Origin: Roseateles amylovorans
GTDB taxonomy: Bacteria > Pseudomonadota > Gammaproteobacteria > Burkholderiales > Burkholderiaceae_C
Direction: 5' to 3'
Length of the DNA stretch: 64,000 bases
NCBI RefSeq assembly: GCF_025398155.2
Contig: NZ_CP104562.2
Span: 434,001-498,000, forward strand
Shown here: one piece after another, positions 27,164 to 36,125 of the stretch
Layout of the letters: each line of letters begins with the position of its first letter
Position numbering within the stretch: the stretch's first letter is position 1
Translations under genes and position numbers: made by a program
Notes under the pieces: model-generated
Databases searched by the model: none
What the model was told of the DNA's origin: nothing
Seen by the model: only the letters and a program-made list of their open reading frames with translations

Positions 27164-29051
27164 ACCCCACCACCTGCGCGATCAACTCGCGCAACGAAAC
27201 CAACGGCTGCAAGCCATTGCCGGGCTGCTGAAGGCCGAACTGTTCGGCATCGATCCCATCATCGACCGTGTCATCGATTCGGTGCGCGCCTGGTACCTGA
27301 TGCCGGAGCTGATCTCGCGTCCGGTCATCATCTGCCTCTGGGGCCTGACCGGCACCGGCAAGACCCAGCTCGTGCGTCGTCTGGCGCAGTTGCTGGGTTT
27401 CTACGACCGCTTCGTGGAGGTGCAGATGGATGGCTTCTCCAACGGCGCGGGCTGGCGCGGCGCGCAGAGCATCTCCGGCATGCTGACCCAGTCGGGCGTG
27501 CGCGAGGGCGAGCCCGGCATCCTGGTGCTGGACGAGTTCCAGCGCTTTCGCACCATCGACAACAAGCGGGTCGATGTGCGGGTGGAGCGCTACCAGGATG
27601 TCTGGGCGCTGCTGTCCGATGGCCGGCTGCCGCCGGCGCTGTCGCTGCTCAGCAGCATTGAATCGTCCATGGCCGAAGCCGCTTTCGATGCGGAACGGGC
27701 GGATGACAGCGAGGCCGCGATGCGGTTCAAGCTGCGCGCCTGGGAGGCCCAGGAGCTCAAGCGCAACCTCAAGCTCGACGCGCCCCTGACCGAGATCATG
27801 GCGTGGTCCCCCGACCAGGTGCAGGAACAACTGCGCGCCTTCCGCGAGAGCGGCCAGCACCGCTGGGAGACCGACTACAGCCGGTTGCTCGTCTTCGTCT
27901 GCGGCAATCTCGACGAGGCCTACGAGGACCTCGCCACCAGCGTGGGTGATTGCGACAGCGATGCCGACATCTTCCATGCCCTCACCGGCAAGCTCAGCGT
28001 CATCGATGTCAAGGAGGCGCTCAACCGACGCTTCAAGCCGGAGCAGGTGGCCCGGCTGGGCAATGAGCATGTGATCTATCCGTCGCTCTCGCGCCGCGCG
28101 TATGAGCAACTGATCGAGCAGGGCTGCACCCGCTATGGCGCCGAGGCCCAATCGCGCTGCGGTCTGCGGTTCGAGATGGCCGACAGCGTGCGCGAGCAGA
28201 TCTACGCCAACGCCGTGTTCCCCGCGCAGGGCACGCGTCCGCTTTTTTCATCGCTGCACGCGATCCTGGGTGCCGGACTGGCCAAGGCCGCCCTGTGGGC
28301 GATCGAGCACGGTGCCGCCCTGGGCGACACCGTGACGCTGACCGCCGACGGCCGCAGCCTCATCGCGCACTGGGGCGGTCAGTCGCAGGCCATTGCGGCG
28401 CCGTTCGAGATCAACCGGCTGCGCCAGCGCAACAACCCGGACTTCCGAGCGTTGCTGGCCGTGCATGAAGCGGGCCACGGGCTGGTCCATGCCTTGTTGT
28501 TCGGTCGTGCGCCGCAGGAGATCAAGATCCATGTCGCGAGCTTCGAGGGCGGCTACAACGCCTACAGCGCGCGCAAGGTCTGGTCGCGTCGCAACATGCT
28601 GGACTCCATCTGCACCAGCCTGGCGGGCCGCGCCGCCGAGCGGCTGGTCTTCGGCCCGGAACTGAGTTCCAGCGGCGCCGAGAATGATCTGCGCAAGGCC
28701 ACTGAAACCGCGGCCCGCATGCTGCGTCATCTCGGACACGGCGAGCGGCTGGGCCGCACCGACGTCTGCACCAGCAGCGACGACAACCTCTGTACCGATG
28801 TCCAGGCAACCGATGCCCCGATCGAAGCCCTGCTGCAGGAGGCGCACGCCCGAGCCACCGAGCTGCTGGACACCCACCGCGATGCGCTGCTCGCGCTGGT
28901 GGATGAGCTGATGGTTCACGGTCAGGTCACGCCGGCGCGGTTCGGCGTGGTGGTCGGACTGCCGCTGGGCAGCGCGGAGGATGCGCTGGACCCGTATGCG
29001 GAGCGATTGGCGGAGTTCCGGGAGATGCGGCGCGTGCGCGAGCCCGCGTGA
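27156..29051 (+). CDS. AAA+ ATPase fused to FtsH-type (M41) metalloprotease
   Basis: The 631-residue soluble protein combines an AAA+ domain with an FtsH-like protease. Walker A GLTGTGKT lies at 63-70 and Walker B ILVLDEFQ at 122-129. The zinc site is HEAGH (437-441), with the likely third ligand Asp511 in SSGAENDLRKATETAARML, as in FtsH. Unlike FtsH it has no membrane segment, and the ATPase is of a different, Clp/HslU-like shape: there is no clear FtsH second-region-of-homology motif, and a ~140-residue insert contains RWETDYSRLLVFVCGNLDE. The role is presumably ATP-driven degradation of unknown substrates. It is translationally coupled to the 80-residue gene. Confidence 0.82.
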   Translation: MNEPHHLRDQLAQRNQRLQAIAGLLKAELFGIDPIIDRVIDSVRAWYLMPELISRPVIICLWGLTGTGKTQLVRRLAQLLGFYDRFVEVQMDGFSNGAGWRGAQSISGMLTQSGVREGEPGILVLDEFQRFRTIDNKRVDVRVERYQDVWALLSDGRLPPALSLLSSIESSMAEAAFDAERADDSEAAMRFKLRAWEAQELKRNLKLDAPLTEIMAWSPDQVQEQLRAFRESGQHRWETDYSRLLVFVCGNLDEAYEDLATSVGDCDSDADIFHALTGKLSVIDVKEALNRRFKPEQVARLGNEHVIYPSLSRRAYEQLIEQGCTRYGAEAQSRCGLRFEMADSVREQIYANAVFPAQGTRPLFSSLHAILGAGLAKAALWAIEHGAALGDTVTLTADGRSLIAHWGGQSQAIAAPFEINRLRQRNNPDFRALLAVHEAGHGLVHALLFGRAPQEIKIHVASFEGGYNAYSARKVWSRRNMLDSICTSLAGRAAERLVFGPELSSSGAENDLRKATETAARMLRHLGHGERLGRTDVCTSSDDNLCTDVQATDAPIEALLQEAHARATELLDTHRDALLALVDELMVHGQVTPARFGVVVGLPLGSAEDALDPYAERLAEFREMRRVREPA

Positions 29052-29215
29052 CGCGGCGCGTGCCACCGAGGGCATTTGCGTCTGCGTCTTCCACACGCAG
29101 ACGCGGAAAAATGGTGTTCCACTGCGTCGTGGCGCGACATGCGGTCCAATCGATGCCGGCGCGCCGATACAGGCCGTCCACTCCTCCATTCCGTCGCCCG
29201 TCCTCCTGTCTTTCC

Positions 29216-30871
29216 ATGAGCTCTCTTCAGTCTCTTCTGCAAGCCGCACTGGTCGAGATGGGCCAACAACGCCATGCCCAGGCGGCGGCGCTGTTGGCGC
29301 CGTATGCGCATTTGCCCTCCAATGAGTTGCAGCGCTATTACGGCGAGGCGCTGCGCCGCAGTGGCCGGCCGCAGGAAGCCGTGGGTCCGCTGATGCAGGC
29401 GCTGGCGTTGAAGATGGACGATGTGGACGCCTACCTGCAGCTGGCCTTCGCCTTGCAGTCGCTGCAGATGAAGGCCGAGGCGGCCGAGTGTTTTCGCACG
29501 GTGGCGGCGCTGCAGCCGCTCAGCATCATGGCCCAGTGCTATCAGGCCCATGGCGATCAGCAGTGCGCGCGCTGGCAGGACTTCGAGGCGAATCTGCAGT
29601 CATTGACCGCCGCCATTCGCGCCAAGCCGGACGGGGCGACCGATGAATTCGGCGTGCCCTTCGCCCTGGGCGGCTTGCCGCATCAGCCCGCCGATCTCCT
29701 GAAGGTGGCGCGGATGAGCACCGGCTTTCTGAGTCGCGGGCTGCAGCCGTTGCCGCCGATCGCGGCGGTGGCCAAGCCGAAGCTGCGCATCGGCTATCTG
29801 TCCTGCGACTTCCATGCGCATGCGACCGCCGCCTTGCTGGTCGAGGTGTTGGAGGCGCGGGACCGCGACCGCTTCGAGGTGCTGCTGTTCTCCCATGGGC
29901 CGGACGACGGCACCACGCTGCAGCAGCGCATTCGCAGCGCCTGCGACCGCTTCATCGATGTGTCCGAACTCGACCTGGCCGGCATCGCCGCGCGCATGCG
30001 GGCCGAGCAGGTGGACATCGCCGTCGATCTCAAGGGCCACACCGCAGGCAGTCGCTTCACCGCGCTGGCCTGTCGCCCCGCGCCGGTTCAGGTCGCGTGG
30101 CTGGGATTCCCAGGCACCAGCGGCGCGGACTTCATCGATTACATCGTGGGCGACGAGATCGTCACCCCGCTGGCGGACGCGCCGTTCTACAGCGAGAAGA
30201 TCGCGCAGTTGCCAGGTTGCTATCAGCCCTGCGATGCGAGCCGTCGCATCGAGCCGGTGAACCGCGCCGACCTGGGGCTGCCCGAGGACGCGCTGGTGCT
30301 GCTGGCGGCCAACGCGGTCTACAAGGTGACGCCTCGGGTGTTCGATGTCTGGATGGCGGTGCTGCATCGCTTGCCGCAGGCGCTGCTGTGGCAGCTCAGC
30401 GGCGGTGAACAGGCCGATGCGCAGTTGCGCGCCGAAGCGCAGCGGCGCGGTGTGGCGCCGGATCGGATCGTGTTCATGCCGCCCGTCGGCATGGCCGAGC
30501 ATGGCCATCGGCTGGCGGCAGCGGACCTGGCGCTGGACACCTGGCCCTACAACGGTCACACCACGACCAGCGATGCGCTCGCCTCCGGCGTGCCCGTGGT
30601 CTCGCTGCGCGGGGACGGTTTCGGCTCCCGCGTGGCGGAAAGCGTGCTGACGGCGGCCGGCCTGCCCGAACTGGTCTGCGGCACGCCGGATGAGTTCGTG
30701 GCGCGCGTCTGCGCGTTGGCGAACGGCCCTCGGCCGACGATCCGGCCCTGGATCGACTCGACGACCTTTGCTCGCGATCTCGAGGCGCTCTATGAGCGCA
30801 TGTGGGCCCGCGCCGTCGCCGGCTTGCCGCCGGCGGCCTTGGCGGCTCAGCCGTCGACCGACGCGGCCTGA
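29216..30871 (+). CDS. TPR / GT41 (SPINDLY/OGT-like) glycosyltransferase
   Basis: This 551-residue soluble protein has a short N-terminal TPR-like part (about 1-110: LLQAALVEMGQQRHAQAAAL, LQLAFALQSLQMKAEAAECF). A GT41 catalytic domain follows (about 185-535), seen in LRIGYLSCDFHAHATAALL, DIAVDLKGHTAGSR, VQVAWLGFPGTSG, the conserved LDTWPYNGHTTTSDAL and GVPVVSLRGDGFGSRVAESVL. The family transfers GlcNAc or other sugars to Ser/Thr of proteins. The protein target is unknown and no flagellin or autotransporter gene is adjacent. The start has no clear ribosome site; the frame extends upstream over an unlikely Arg-rich stretch. Confidence 0.87.
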   Translation: MSSLQSLLQAALVEMGQQRHAQAAALLAPYAHLPSNELQRYYGEALRRSGRPQEAVGPLMQALALKMDDVDAYLQLAFALQSLQMKAEAAECFRTVAALQPLSIMAQCYQAHGDQQCARWQDFEANLQSLTAAIRAKPDGATDEFGVPFALGGLPHQPADLLKVARMSTGFLSRGLQPLPPIAAVAKPKLRIGYLSCDFHAHATAALLVEVLEARDRDRFEVLLFSHGPDDGTTLQQRIRSACDRFIDVSELDLAGIAARMRAEQVDIAVDLKGHTAGSRFTALACRPAPVQVAWLGFPGTSGADFIDYIVGDEIVTPLADAPFYSEKIAQLPGCYQPCDASRRIEPVNRADLGLPEDALVLLAANAVYKVTPRVFDVWMAVLHRLPQALLWQLSGGEQADAQLRAEAQRRGVAPDRIVFMPPVGMAEHGHRLAAADLALDTWPYNGHTTTSDALASGVPVVSLRGDGFGSRVAESVLTAAGLPELVCGTPDEFVARVCALANGPRPTIRPWIDSTTFARDLEALYERMWARAVAGLPPAALAAQPSTDAA

Positions 30872-30923
30872 TCGGTCTCGCCGCTCGGCCCGGCCCGGCG
30901 GCGCGTTCCTCTAGACTGGGGGC

Positions 30924-31751
30924 ATGCTCAAGGCCTTCGTTCATGCCGAGGATCAGGCGCAATACCGACGCCCCGCCCATCGCGACGGTGTGGAGCTCTA
31001 TCACGCGCAGATCCTGAAGCACAGCTTCGAGCCGCATCTCCATGAGGCCTATGGCTTGGGCGCGATCACCGACGGTGTGGGGCGCTTCCGGTGGCGTGGC
31101 GGTGAGCACCTGGCGCCTCGGGCCACGCTGATGCTGATGAATCCCGAGGACATCCACACCGGCGAAGCCGCCACCGACCACGCCTGGGCCTATCGCATGG
31201 TCTATCTGGATGAAGCGCTGCTGGCGGATCTCTATGGCGGACCGACCTGGCGATTCGATGCCGCCGTGGCGCATGACGCCGAGGCGGCCACCCGCGCCGC
31301 GACCTTGATTGCAGCACTCTGGCAGGCCCGCGAACCGCTGGCCTTCGACAGCGCCTTGCTGGCGCTGGTGCAGGGGCTGAGCCGCCACGCCCACCGGGCG
31401 CCGCAGCGGCCCGACGGCGCGGCCCCTCGTTTTGACACCGTGCTCGACTTCATGCGCAGCCATCTGGACCGGCGCCTGGACACCGAGCAGCTGGCGGCCG
31501 TCGCCGGCCTCAGCCCCTTCCACTTCCTGCGCAGCTTCAAGGCCCATCAGCACGCGACGCCCCAGCAGGCGCTGATGGCGCTGCGGCTGTTCGAAGCCAA
31601 GCGTTTGCTGGCGAGCGGCGAGCCGCCTGCCGAGGTCGCGGCCGCGGTCGGCCTGGCCGATCAGGCGCATCTGACCCGCAGCTTTGCGCGGCGCTACGGG
31701 GTGACGCCGTCCCGCTACCAGCAGCAACTGGGTACAAGACCGCGACGCTGA
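30924..31751 (+). CDS. AraC-family transcriptional regulator (cupin type)
   Basis: This 275-residue regulator has an N-terminal AraC-binding cupin (about 15-105: FEPHLHEAYGLGAITDGVG, LMLMNPEDIHTG). The C-terminal HTH_18 domain (about 175-265) contains EQLAAVAGLSPFHFLRSFK and PAEVAAAVGLADQAHLTRSF. It lies 20 bases upstream of an EamA transporter in the same direction, a common pairing, so it probably controls that exporter. Confidence 0.88.
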   Translation: MLKAFVHAEDQAQYRRPAHRDGVELYHAQILKHSFEPHLHEAYGLGAITDGVGRFRWRGGEHLAPRATLMLMNPEDIHTGEAATDHAWAYRMVYLDEALLADLYGGPTWRFDAAVAHDAEAATRAATLIAALWQAREPLAFDSALLALVQGLSRHAHRAPQRPDGAAPRFDTVLDFMRSHLDRRLDTEQLAAVAGLSPFHFLRSFKAHQHATPQQALMALRLFEAKRLLASGEPPAEVAAAVGLADQAHLTRSFARRYGVTPSRYQQQLGTRPRR

Positions 31752-31771
31752 GACGCGGCGACACTGCGCCC

Positions 31772-32758
31772 ATGCTGTCTGGACTGATGTTTGCGCTGGC
31801 CGCCGGCCTGATGTGGGGGCTGGTGTTCGTCGCGCCGCTGTTGCTGCCCGATTACCCCGCCGTGCTGCTCACGGCGGGGCGCTACCTCGCCTTTGGTCTG
31901 ATTGCGCTGCCACTGGCGCTGATCGACCGCCGCGAACTGGCGCGGCTGACCCGCGAGGATTGGTGGACGGCCTGCCGGCTCAGCGCGATCGGCAACTTCC
32001 TCTATTACCTGACCCTGTCCGCCGCGATCCAGCGGGCCGGCGGTCCCCTGCCCACCATGATCATCGGCACGCTGCCGGTGGTCATTGCGGTCTGCGCCAA
32101 TCAGCGCAATGCCGCCCGCGATGGCCATTTCCGCTGGCGGCAACTGGCGCCGCCGCTGCTGCTGATCGCCGCGGGCATCGGCTGCGTGAACCGTGTCGAG
32201 CAGACGGGGCTGGGGGAGGGCGAGCTCGGGCGCTATCTGCAGGGGGCTGGGCTGGCCTTGATTGCGCTCGCTTGCTGGACTTGGTATCCGATCCGCAACG
32301 CCGATTGGCTCCGCGCCCATGCGGATCGACCGCCGCGCGCCTGGGCCACCGCCCAGGGCTTGGTCACCCTGCCGATGGCCGTGCTGGCCTATGCGCTGAT
32401 GGCCGCTGCGCAGGGCCTGGGCCTGTCTGCGCTGCCGCCGGGGTTCGACTTCCCCCTGGGCTCCCGGCCCTGGGCCTTCGTCGGGCTGATGTTGGCCGTC
32501 GGCCTGTTTGCATCCTGGTTGGGCACGATGTGCTGGAACGAGGCCAGTCAGCGGCTGCCCACCACCCTCGCCGGTCAATTGATCGTCTTCGAGACGCTGT
32601 CCGCGCTGGTCTACGGACAGTGGCATCGGGGCGGCTGGCCGGCGCCGCTGACGGTGATCGGGGCGGGTCTGCTGATTGCGGGTGTGAGCTGGGCCCTGCG
32701 GCTCAAGCCGGTGCCGCCGACCAATGTCGGCGCCGTGCAGGTAAACGCAGGTCAATGA
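31772..32758 (+). CDS. EamA/DMT-family transporter
   Basis: This is a 328-residue inner-membrane drug/metabolite transporter with about ten spans arranged as two EamA repeats (first about 1-135, second about 155-310: LALIALACWTWYPIRN, AFVGLMLAVGLFASWLGTMCW). Members of the family export amino acids, nucleobases or toxic metabolites; the substrate here is unknown. It directly follows the AraC regulator. Confidence 0.87.
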   Translation: MLSGLMFALAAGLMWGLVFVAPLLLPDYPAVLLTAGRYLAFGLIALPLALIDRRELARLTREDWWTACRLSAIGNFLYYLTLSAAIQRAGGPLPTMIIGTLPVVIAVCANQRNAARDGHFRWRQLAPPLLLIAAGIGCVNRVEQTGLGEGELGRYLQGAGLALIALACWTWYPIRNADWLRAHADRPPRAWATAQGLVTLPMAVLAYALMAAAQGLGLSALPPGFDFPLGSRPWAFVGLMLAVGLFASWLGTMCWNEASQRLPTTLAGQLIVFETLSALVYGQWHRGGWPAPLTVIGAGLLIAGVSWALRLKPVPPTNVGAVQVNAGQ

Positions 32759-32795
32759 GCCGGTCGGTCGCACGCCGGCTTTGCACAATCCCCGC

Positions 32796-33851
32796 ATGGA
32801 CAAGACACGACGCGAACTCCTGATGGCTGGATCGGCCGCCTTCTTGAGCACGGCGGCCACCGCACCCGCCTTCGCCGCCACAGCGACGAATGACACGCGC
32901 GGCCCACGCGGTGCCGCTCGCGACGGTCGCGCGGCTGCCGGCGCAGACCCGGCGTCGGGCAGCACCGTGCAACAAGGCAGCTGGCGTGATCCCCAGCGCT
33001 CGCGCGAGATCCCGTGGCGACTGCGCATGCCGGGCGGGGATCAGCCGGTCGCGCTGGTGGTGTTCTCGCACGGCCTGGGCGGCAGCCTGGACGGTGGAAC
33101 CGAATGGGCGCAGGCCTGGGCAGACGCCGGCATGGCGACACTGCATCTGCAGCATGCGGGCAGCGACCGCGCGATCTGGGCCAGCGGCCCGCGAGGCGTG
33201 AAGGCCGCGGCCAGCGCCGAGCAACTGATGGCGCGCGGCCAGGATGTGCAGTTCGCGGTGTCGGAACTGCTGCGGCTGCAGCAGCTGGGCGAGGGGCCTT
33301 GGCGTCGCGTGCGGCCGGACGCGCTGGGCATGTCCGGACACTCCTTCGGCGCCCAGACCACGCTGGCCGTGGCCGGCCGGGACTTCCAGGTCGCCAGCGC
33401 GCCGGATCTGACTGAATCCCATTTCAAGGCCTTTGCCGCCTTCAGCCCCGCAGCGGGCCTCTTCAGCGGTGGCCTCAAGGGCATCACCCGTCCAATGCTG
33501 TGTCTGACCGGCAGCCTGGACGGCAACCCGCTGGGCCAGGAGCGCACGGGGGACTACCGGCGCGCGGTCTATACCGCGCTGCCCGCGGGGGCCAAAGCGC
33601 AGCTGTGGCTGGAGGGTGCCGATCACATGACGTTCGGCGGTGGCGGCGAACGCGGCGCGGGCTTCGGCCAGCGGTTGCTGGGACGTCAGCGGGAACAGGC
33701 GCCGCAGACCTTGGCCGCTCACCATACGTACCTCATCAAGGCGGTCACCACCGATTGGTGGCGCGCCCGGCTGCTGGACGATGAGGAGGCCACCCGGCGC
33801 TTGAAGTCGCCCAAGGGCCTGGCCGCCGGCGATGAATGGGAGCAAGGCTGA
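32796..33851 (+). CDS. Tat-exported alpha/beta hydrolase
   Basis: This 351-residue protein starts at ATG 32796. The N-terminus TRRELLMAGSAAFLSTAA is a twin-arginine signal, cleaved near AFAA. The mature domain has an alpha/beta-hydrolase fold: ALVVFSHGLGGSLDGG forms the oxyanion region, Ser in MSGHSFGAQ is the nucleophile, and a late His in EGADHMTFGG completes the site. It resembles dienelactone-hydrolase/PAF-acetylhydrolase-like proteins. The substrate is unknown. Confidence 0.8.
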   Translation: MDKTRRELLMAGSAAFLSTAATAPAFAATATNDTRGPRGAARDGRAAAGADPASGSTVQQGSWRDPQRSREIPWRLRMPGGDQPVALVVFSHGLGGSLDGGTEWAQAWADAGMATLHLQHAGSDRAIWASGPRGVKAAASAEQLMARGQDVQFAVSELLRLQQLGEGPWRRVRPDALGMSGHSFGAQTTLAVAGRDFQVASAPDLTESHFKAFAAFSPAAGLFSGGLKGITRPMLCLTGSLDGNPLGQERTGDYRRAVYTALPAGAKAQLWLEGADHMTFGGGGERGAGFGQRLLGRQREQAPQTLAAHHTYLIKAVTTDWWRARLLDDEEATRRLKSPKGLAAGDEWEQG

Positions 33852-33963
33852 TCGACGTGATCGGTGTGATCGACGTGGTCGCCTTGATCGCCTTGATCGC
33901 CGTGTTCGCAGTGACCGAACTGATCCGAGTGATCCACCTGATCACACCGACCGCAGCAAACTG

Positions 33964-34026
33964 AGCGCACGCAGCGCACGCAGCGCACGCAGCGCACGCA
34001 GCGCACGCAGCGAACGCAGCGAACGC
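33964..34026. repeat. 9-bp tandem repeat (seven units)
   Basis: Five perfect copies of AGCGCACGC are followed by two of AGCGAACGC. They lie between two convergent genes (the hydrolase and the MocR regulator). The bases just before (33852-33960) are also semi-repetitive, with recurring TGATCGCC/GTGATC. No gene is supported in this gap. Confidence 0.85.
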
Positions 34027-34052
34027 ATGGACCGAGCCCATCGCGGGGACGG

Positions 34053-35522
34053 TCATGCCGCCCGTTCGCCGTGCCGCAACAGCTGCTGGGCGAGTCGACC
34101 GACGCGGCGCAATGCCTCGCGCTGCGCTTCCTGCCACTGGCCGCCCACGCCGAGCCGGATGCAATGGCGAAAGCGCGGGCTGGCCGAGAACATCAGTCCC
34201 GGCGCAATGACGATCCGCTCGGCCAGGCAGGCTTCGTAGAGCAGGGCGGAGTCCACCGGTTCGGGCAGTTCCAGCCAGAGGATGAAGCCGCCTGCGGGAT
34301 CCGACACTCGGGTGCCGCGCGGAAAGCTCTCCGAGATCAGCTGGCGTGCCTCATCCACCCGGGTGGCGATGGTGGCGCGCAGTTGCCGCAGCGCCGCGCC
34401 GCCACCCGCCTGGGTGAGCAGGTCGGCCAGCGCCAGCTCGATCACGCCGGACTGGCCGCCGGACTGCGCCGCCTTGGTCCGGCGCAAAGCCTGTCCCCAA
34501 CGGCCGGCCTCTACCCAGCCCAGCCGAAGTCCCGGCGCGATGGTCTTGGAGAAGGAGCCGCAGATCATCACGTGCCCGGTGGTGTCGAAGGACTTCACTG
34601 CACGGCGCTTGTCCTCCTGCTCGCAGAGGTCGTTGTAGAGCACATCCTCGATCAGCGCGATGTCATGGTGCGCCACCATCGCGGCCAGCCGGCGCCGGTC
34701 GGCCACCGGCATGCTGGCGCCGAGCGGATTGGACAGTGTCGGCACCGACAGCACCGCCTTCACCGGCTGGGTCTCGAGCGCGAGTTGCAAGGCCTCCAGC
34801 GACATGCCGTGGCGCGGATGGGTCGGGATCTCCAGGGCGCGCAGGTGCAGGCTCTGCAGGATCTCCAGGAAGCCGTAGTAGGTGGGCGACTCCAGCGCCA
34901 CCACATCGCCCGGCTTGCAGACGCTGCGCAGGCACAGGCTGATCGCCTCCAGGCAGCTGTTGGTCATCACCACCTCGTCGGGCTGCAGCACGCAGCCCAG
35001 ACCCAGCGCATGACGCGCCACCGCGCGACGTGCCTCCTCCATGCCCGGGCCCAGTGGATAGGTGCACAGCAGATCGCGGTGGCGCATCACCGCCCGCGCC
35101 ATGGCGCGGCGCACGCGATCCTGATCGAACAGGCCCGGACCGGGGCAGGCCGCGCCGAACGACACGAAGGACGGGTCTTGCGACAGCGTCATCACCTGCG
35201 TGCCCAGTTGGTCCAGTTGCACCATGCGGGAGGCGGGATCGGGACGCGAGACCTGCGGTTCCGGCAGGCGCGGCGGACGGGCCGCCACGAAATAGCCGGA
35301 GCGGGGTCGGGCCTCGATCAGCCGCGCGTCCTCCAACCACCGGTAGGCCTGCACCGCGGTGGACAGCGACACGCCGTGCTGCCCCGCCAGGTCGCGTACC
35401 GAGGGCAAACGCTCGCCGCGCTTGAGCGTGCCGGCCCGCACCGAACGGGCCATTCGATCGGCGAGCTGCATGTACAGCGGCAACTGCGGCTTTTCCATGG
35501 CTTGATTCTGTGTGTTGTCCAC
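34053..35522 (-). CDS. MocR-type GntR/aminotransferase regulator
   Basis: This 489-residue regulator joins a GntR winged helix (about 12-80: LYMQLADRMARSVRAGTL, LPSVRDLAGQHGVSLSTAVQ) to a fold-type-I aminotransferase domain. The PLP lysine is in CGSFSKTIAPGLRLGW, and the cofactor-binding Asp/Tyr region is visible in ALIEDVLYNDLCE. It is divergent from the DUF2917 gene at 35651 with 128 bases between them, a common arrangement in this group, so the divergent region probably holds its operator. The ligand is unknown. Confidence 0.88.
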   Translation of the reverse strand: MDNTQNQAMEKPQLPLYMQLADRMARSVRAGTLKRGERLPSVRDLAGQHGVSLSTAVQAYRWLEDARLIEARPRSGYFVAARPPRLPEPQVSRPDPASRMVQLDQLGTQVMTLSQDPSFVSFGAACPGPGLFDQDRVRRAMARAVMRHRDLLCTYPLGPGMEEARRAVARHALGLGCVLQPDEVVMTNSCLEAISLCLRSVCKPGDVVALESPTYYGFLEILQSLHLRALEIPTHPRHGMSLEALQLALETQPVKAVLSVPTLSNPLGASMPVADRRRLAAMVAHHDIALIEDVLYNDLCEQEDKRRAVKSFDTTGHVMICGSFSKTIAPGLRLGWVEAGRWGQALRRTKAAQSGGQSGVIELALADLLTQAGGGAALRQLRATIATRVDEARQLISESFPRGTRVSDPAGGFILWLELPEPVDSALLYEACLAERIVIAPGLMFSASPRFRHCIRLGVGGQWQEAQREALRRVGRLAQQLLRHGERAA

Positions 35523-35650
35523 CGACGACCACCAGTACAGATGGCCGCCAAATCGGCCAGCACAGAGGGCGCCGGTGCGCGGCTGTGCCTGGCGTGTCCG
35601 TGGATCACTGTGGATGGCCGCCTGGCAGCCGGCTGCCTATCGTCAAGGCC

Positions 35651-36013
35651 ATGAACACGACCCTGCCTCTGTCTCCGCCCGCCGCCCCTGCTGCGGCGCG
35701 TCCGCCGATCTCCACGGCACCGGAACTGCGCGATCAGCGCACAGAGGGTGTGGCGGCGGCCGATGGGGCGCGTCGCCTGCAGCTGCCTGAGGACGGGCGC
35801 ACGGTGTCGCTCCGCCTGCATCGGCCGACCCGGCTTCAGGTGGAGCGCGGCCGGGTGTGGATCACTCGCCCCGGCTGGCCGCAGGACCACTGGTTGAACG
35901 CCGGCGAGACGCTCGAATTTCGCGACCTGCCGCGCTGGCGAGGCCTGACCCTCCTGATCAGTGGCGAGGACGCATCAATCCCGATCACCCTGAAGGTGGA
36001 AGCGCTGCGTTGA
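35651..36013 (+). CDS. DUF2917 protein
   Basis: This 120-residue protein has a Pro/Ala-rich N-terminal third and a DUF2917 domain: RVWITRPGWPQDHWLNAGET with a final LTLLISGEDASI. The family is small and uncharacterised, and often sits opposite a MocR or GntR regulator, as here. There is no signal peptide or membrane span. Confidence 0.75.
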   Translation: MNTTLPLSPPAAPAAARPPISTAPELRDQRTEGVAAADGARRLQLPEDGRTVSLRLHRPTRLQVERGRVWITRPGWPQDHWLNAGETLEFRDLPRWRGLTLLISGEDASIPITLKVEALR

Positions 36014-36125
36014 GCCACACCTGCGCGCCGGTTTCCCGCTATAAATCGCGCTCATGCGGTTTTCAACTGGTAATCAAATGTGTCCGCTACGACAAGATGG
36101 CGGCGCAACGAGGGAGTGAGCGTCA

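Noticed and set aside
33719..34006. Reading frame with RCV and Asp/His repeats on the - strand
   Set aside because: The repeats come from the 9-bp tandem repeat and the TGATC-rich tract; it also overlaps the end of the hydrolase gene.
33964..34026. Possible CRISPR array
   Set aside because: The units are 9 bp and directly adjacent, with no spacers and no cas genes.
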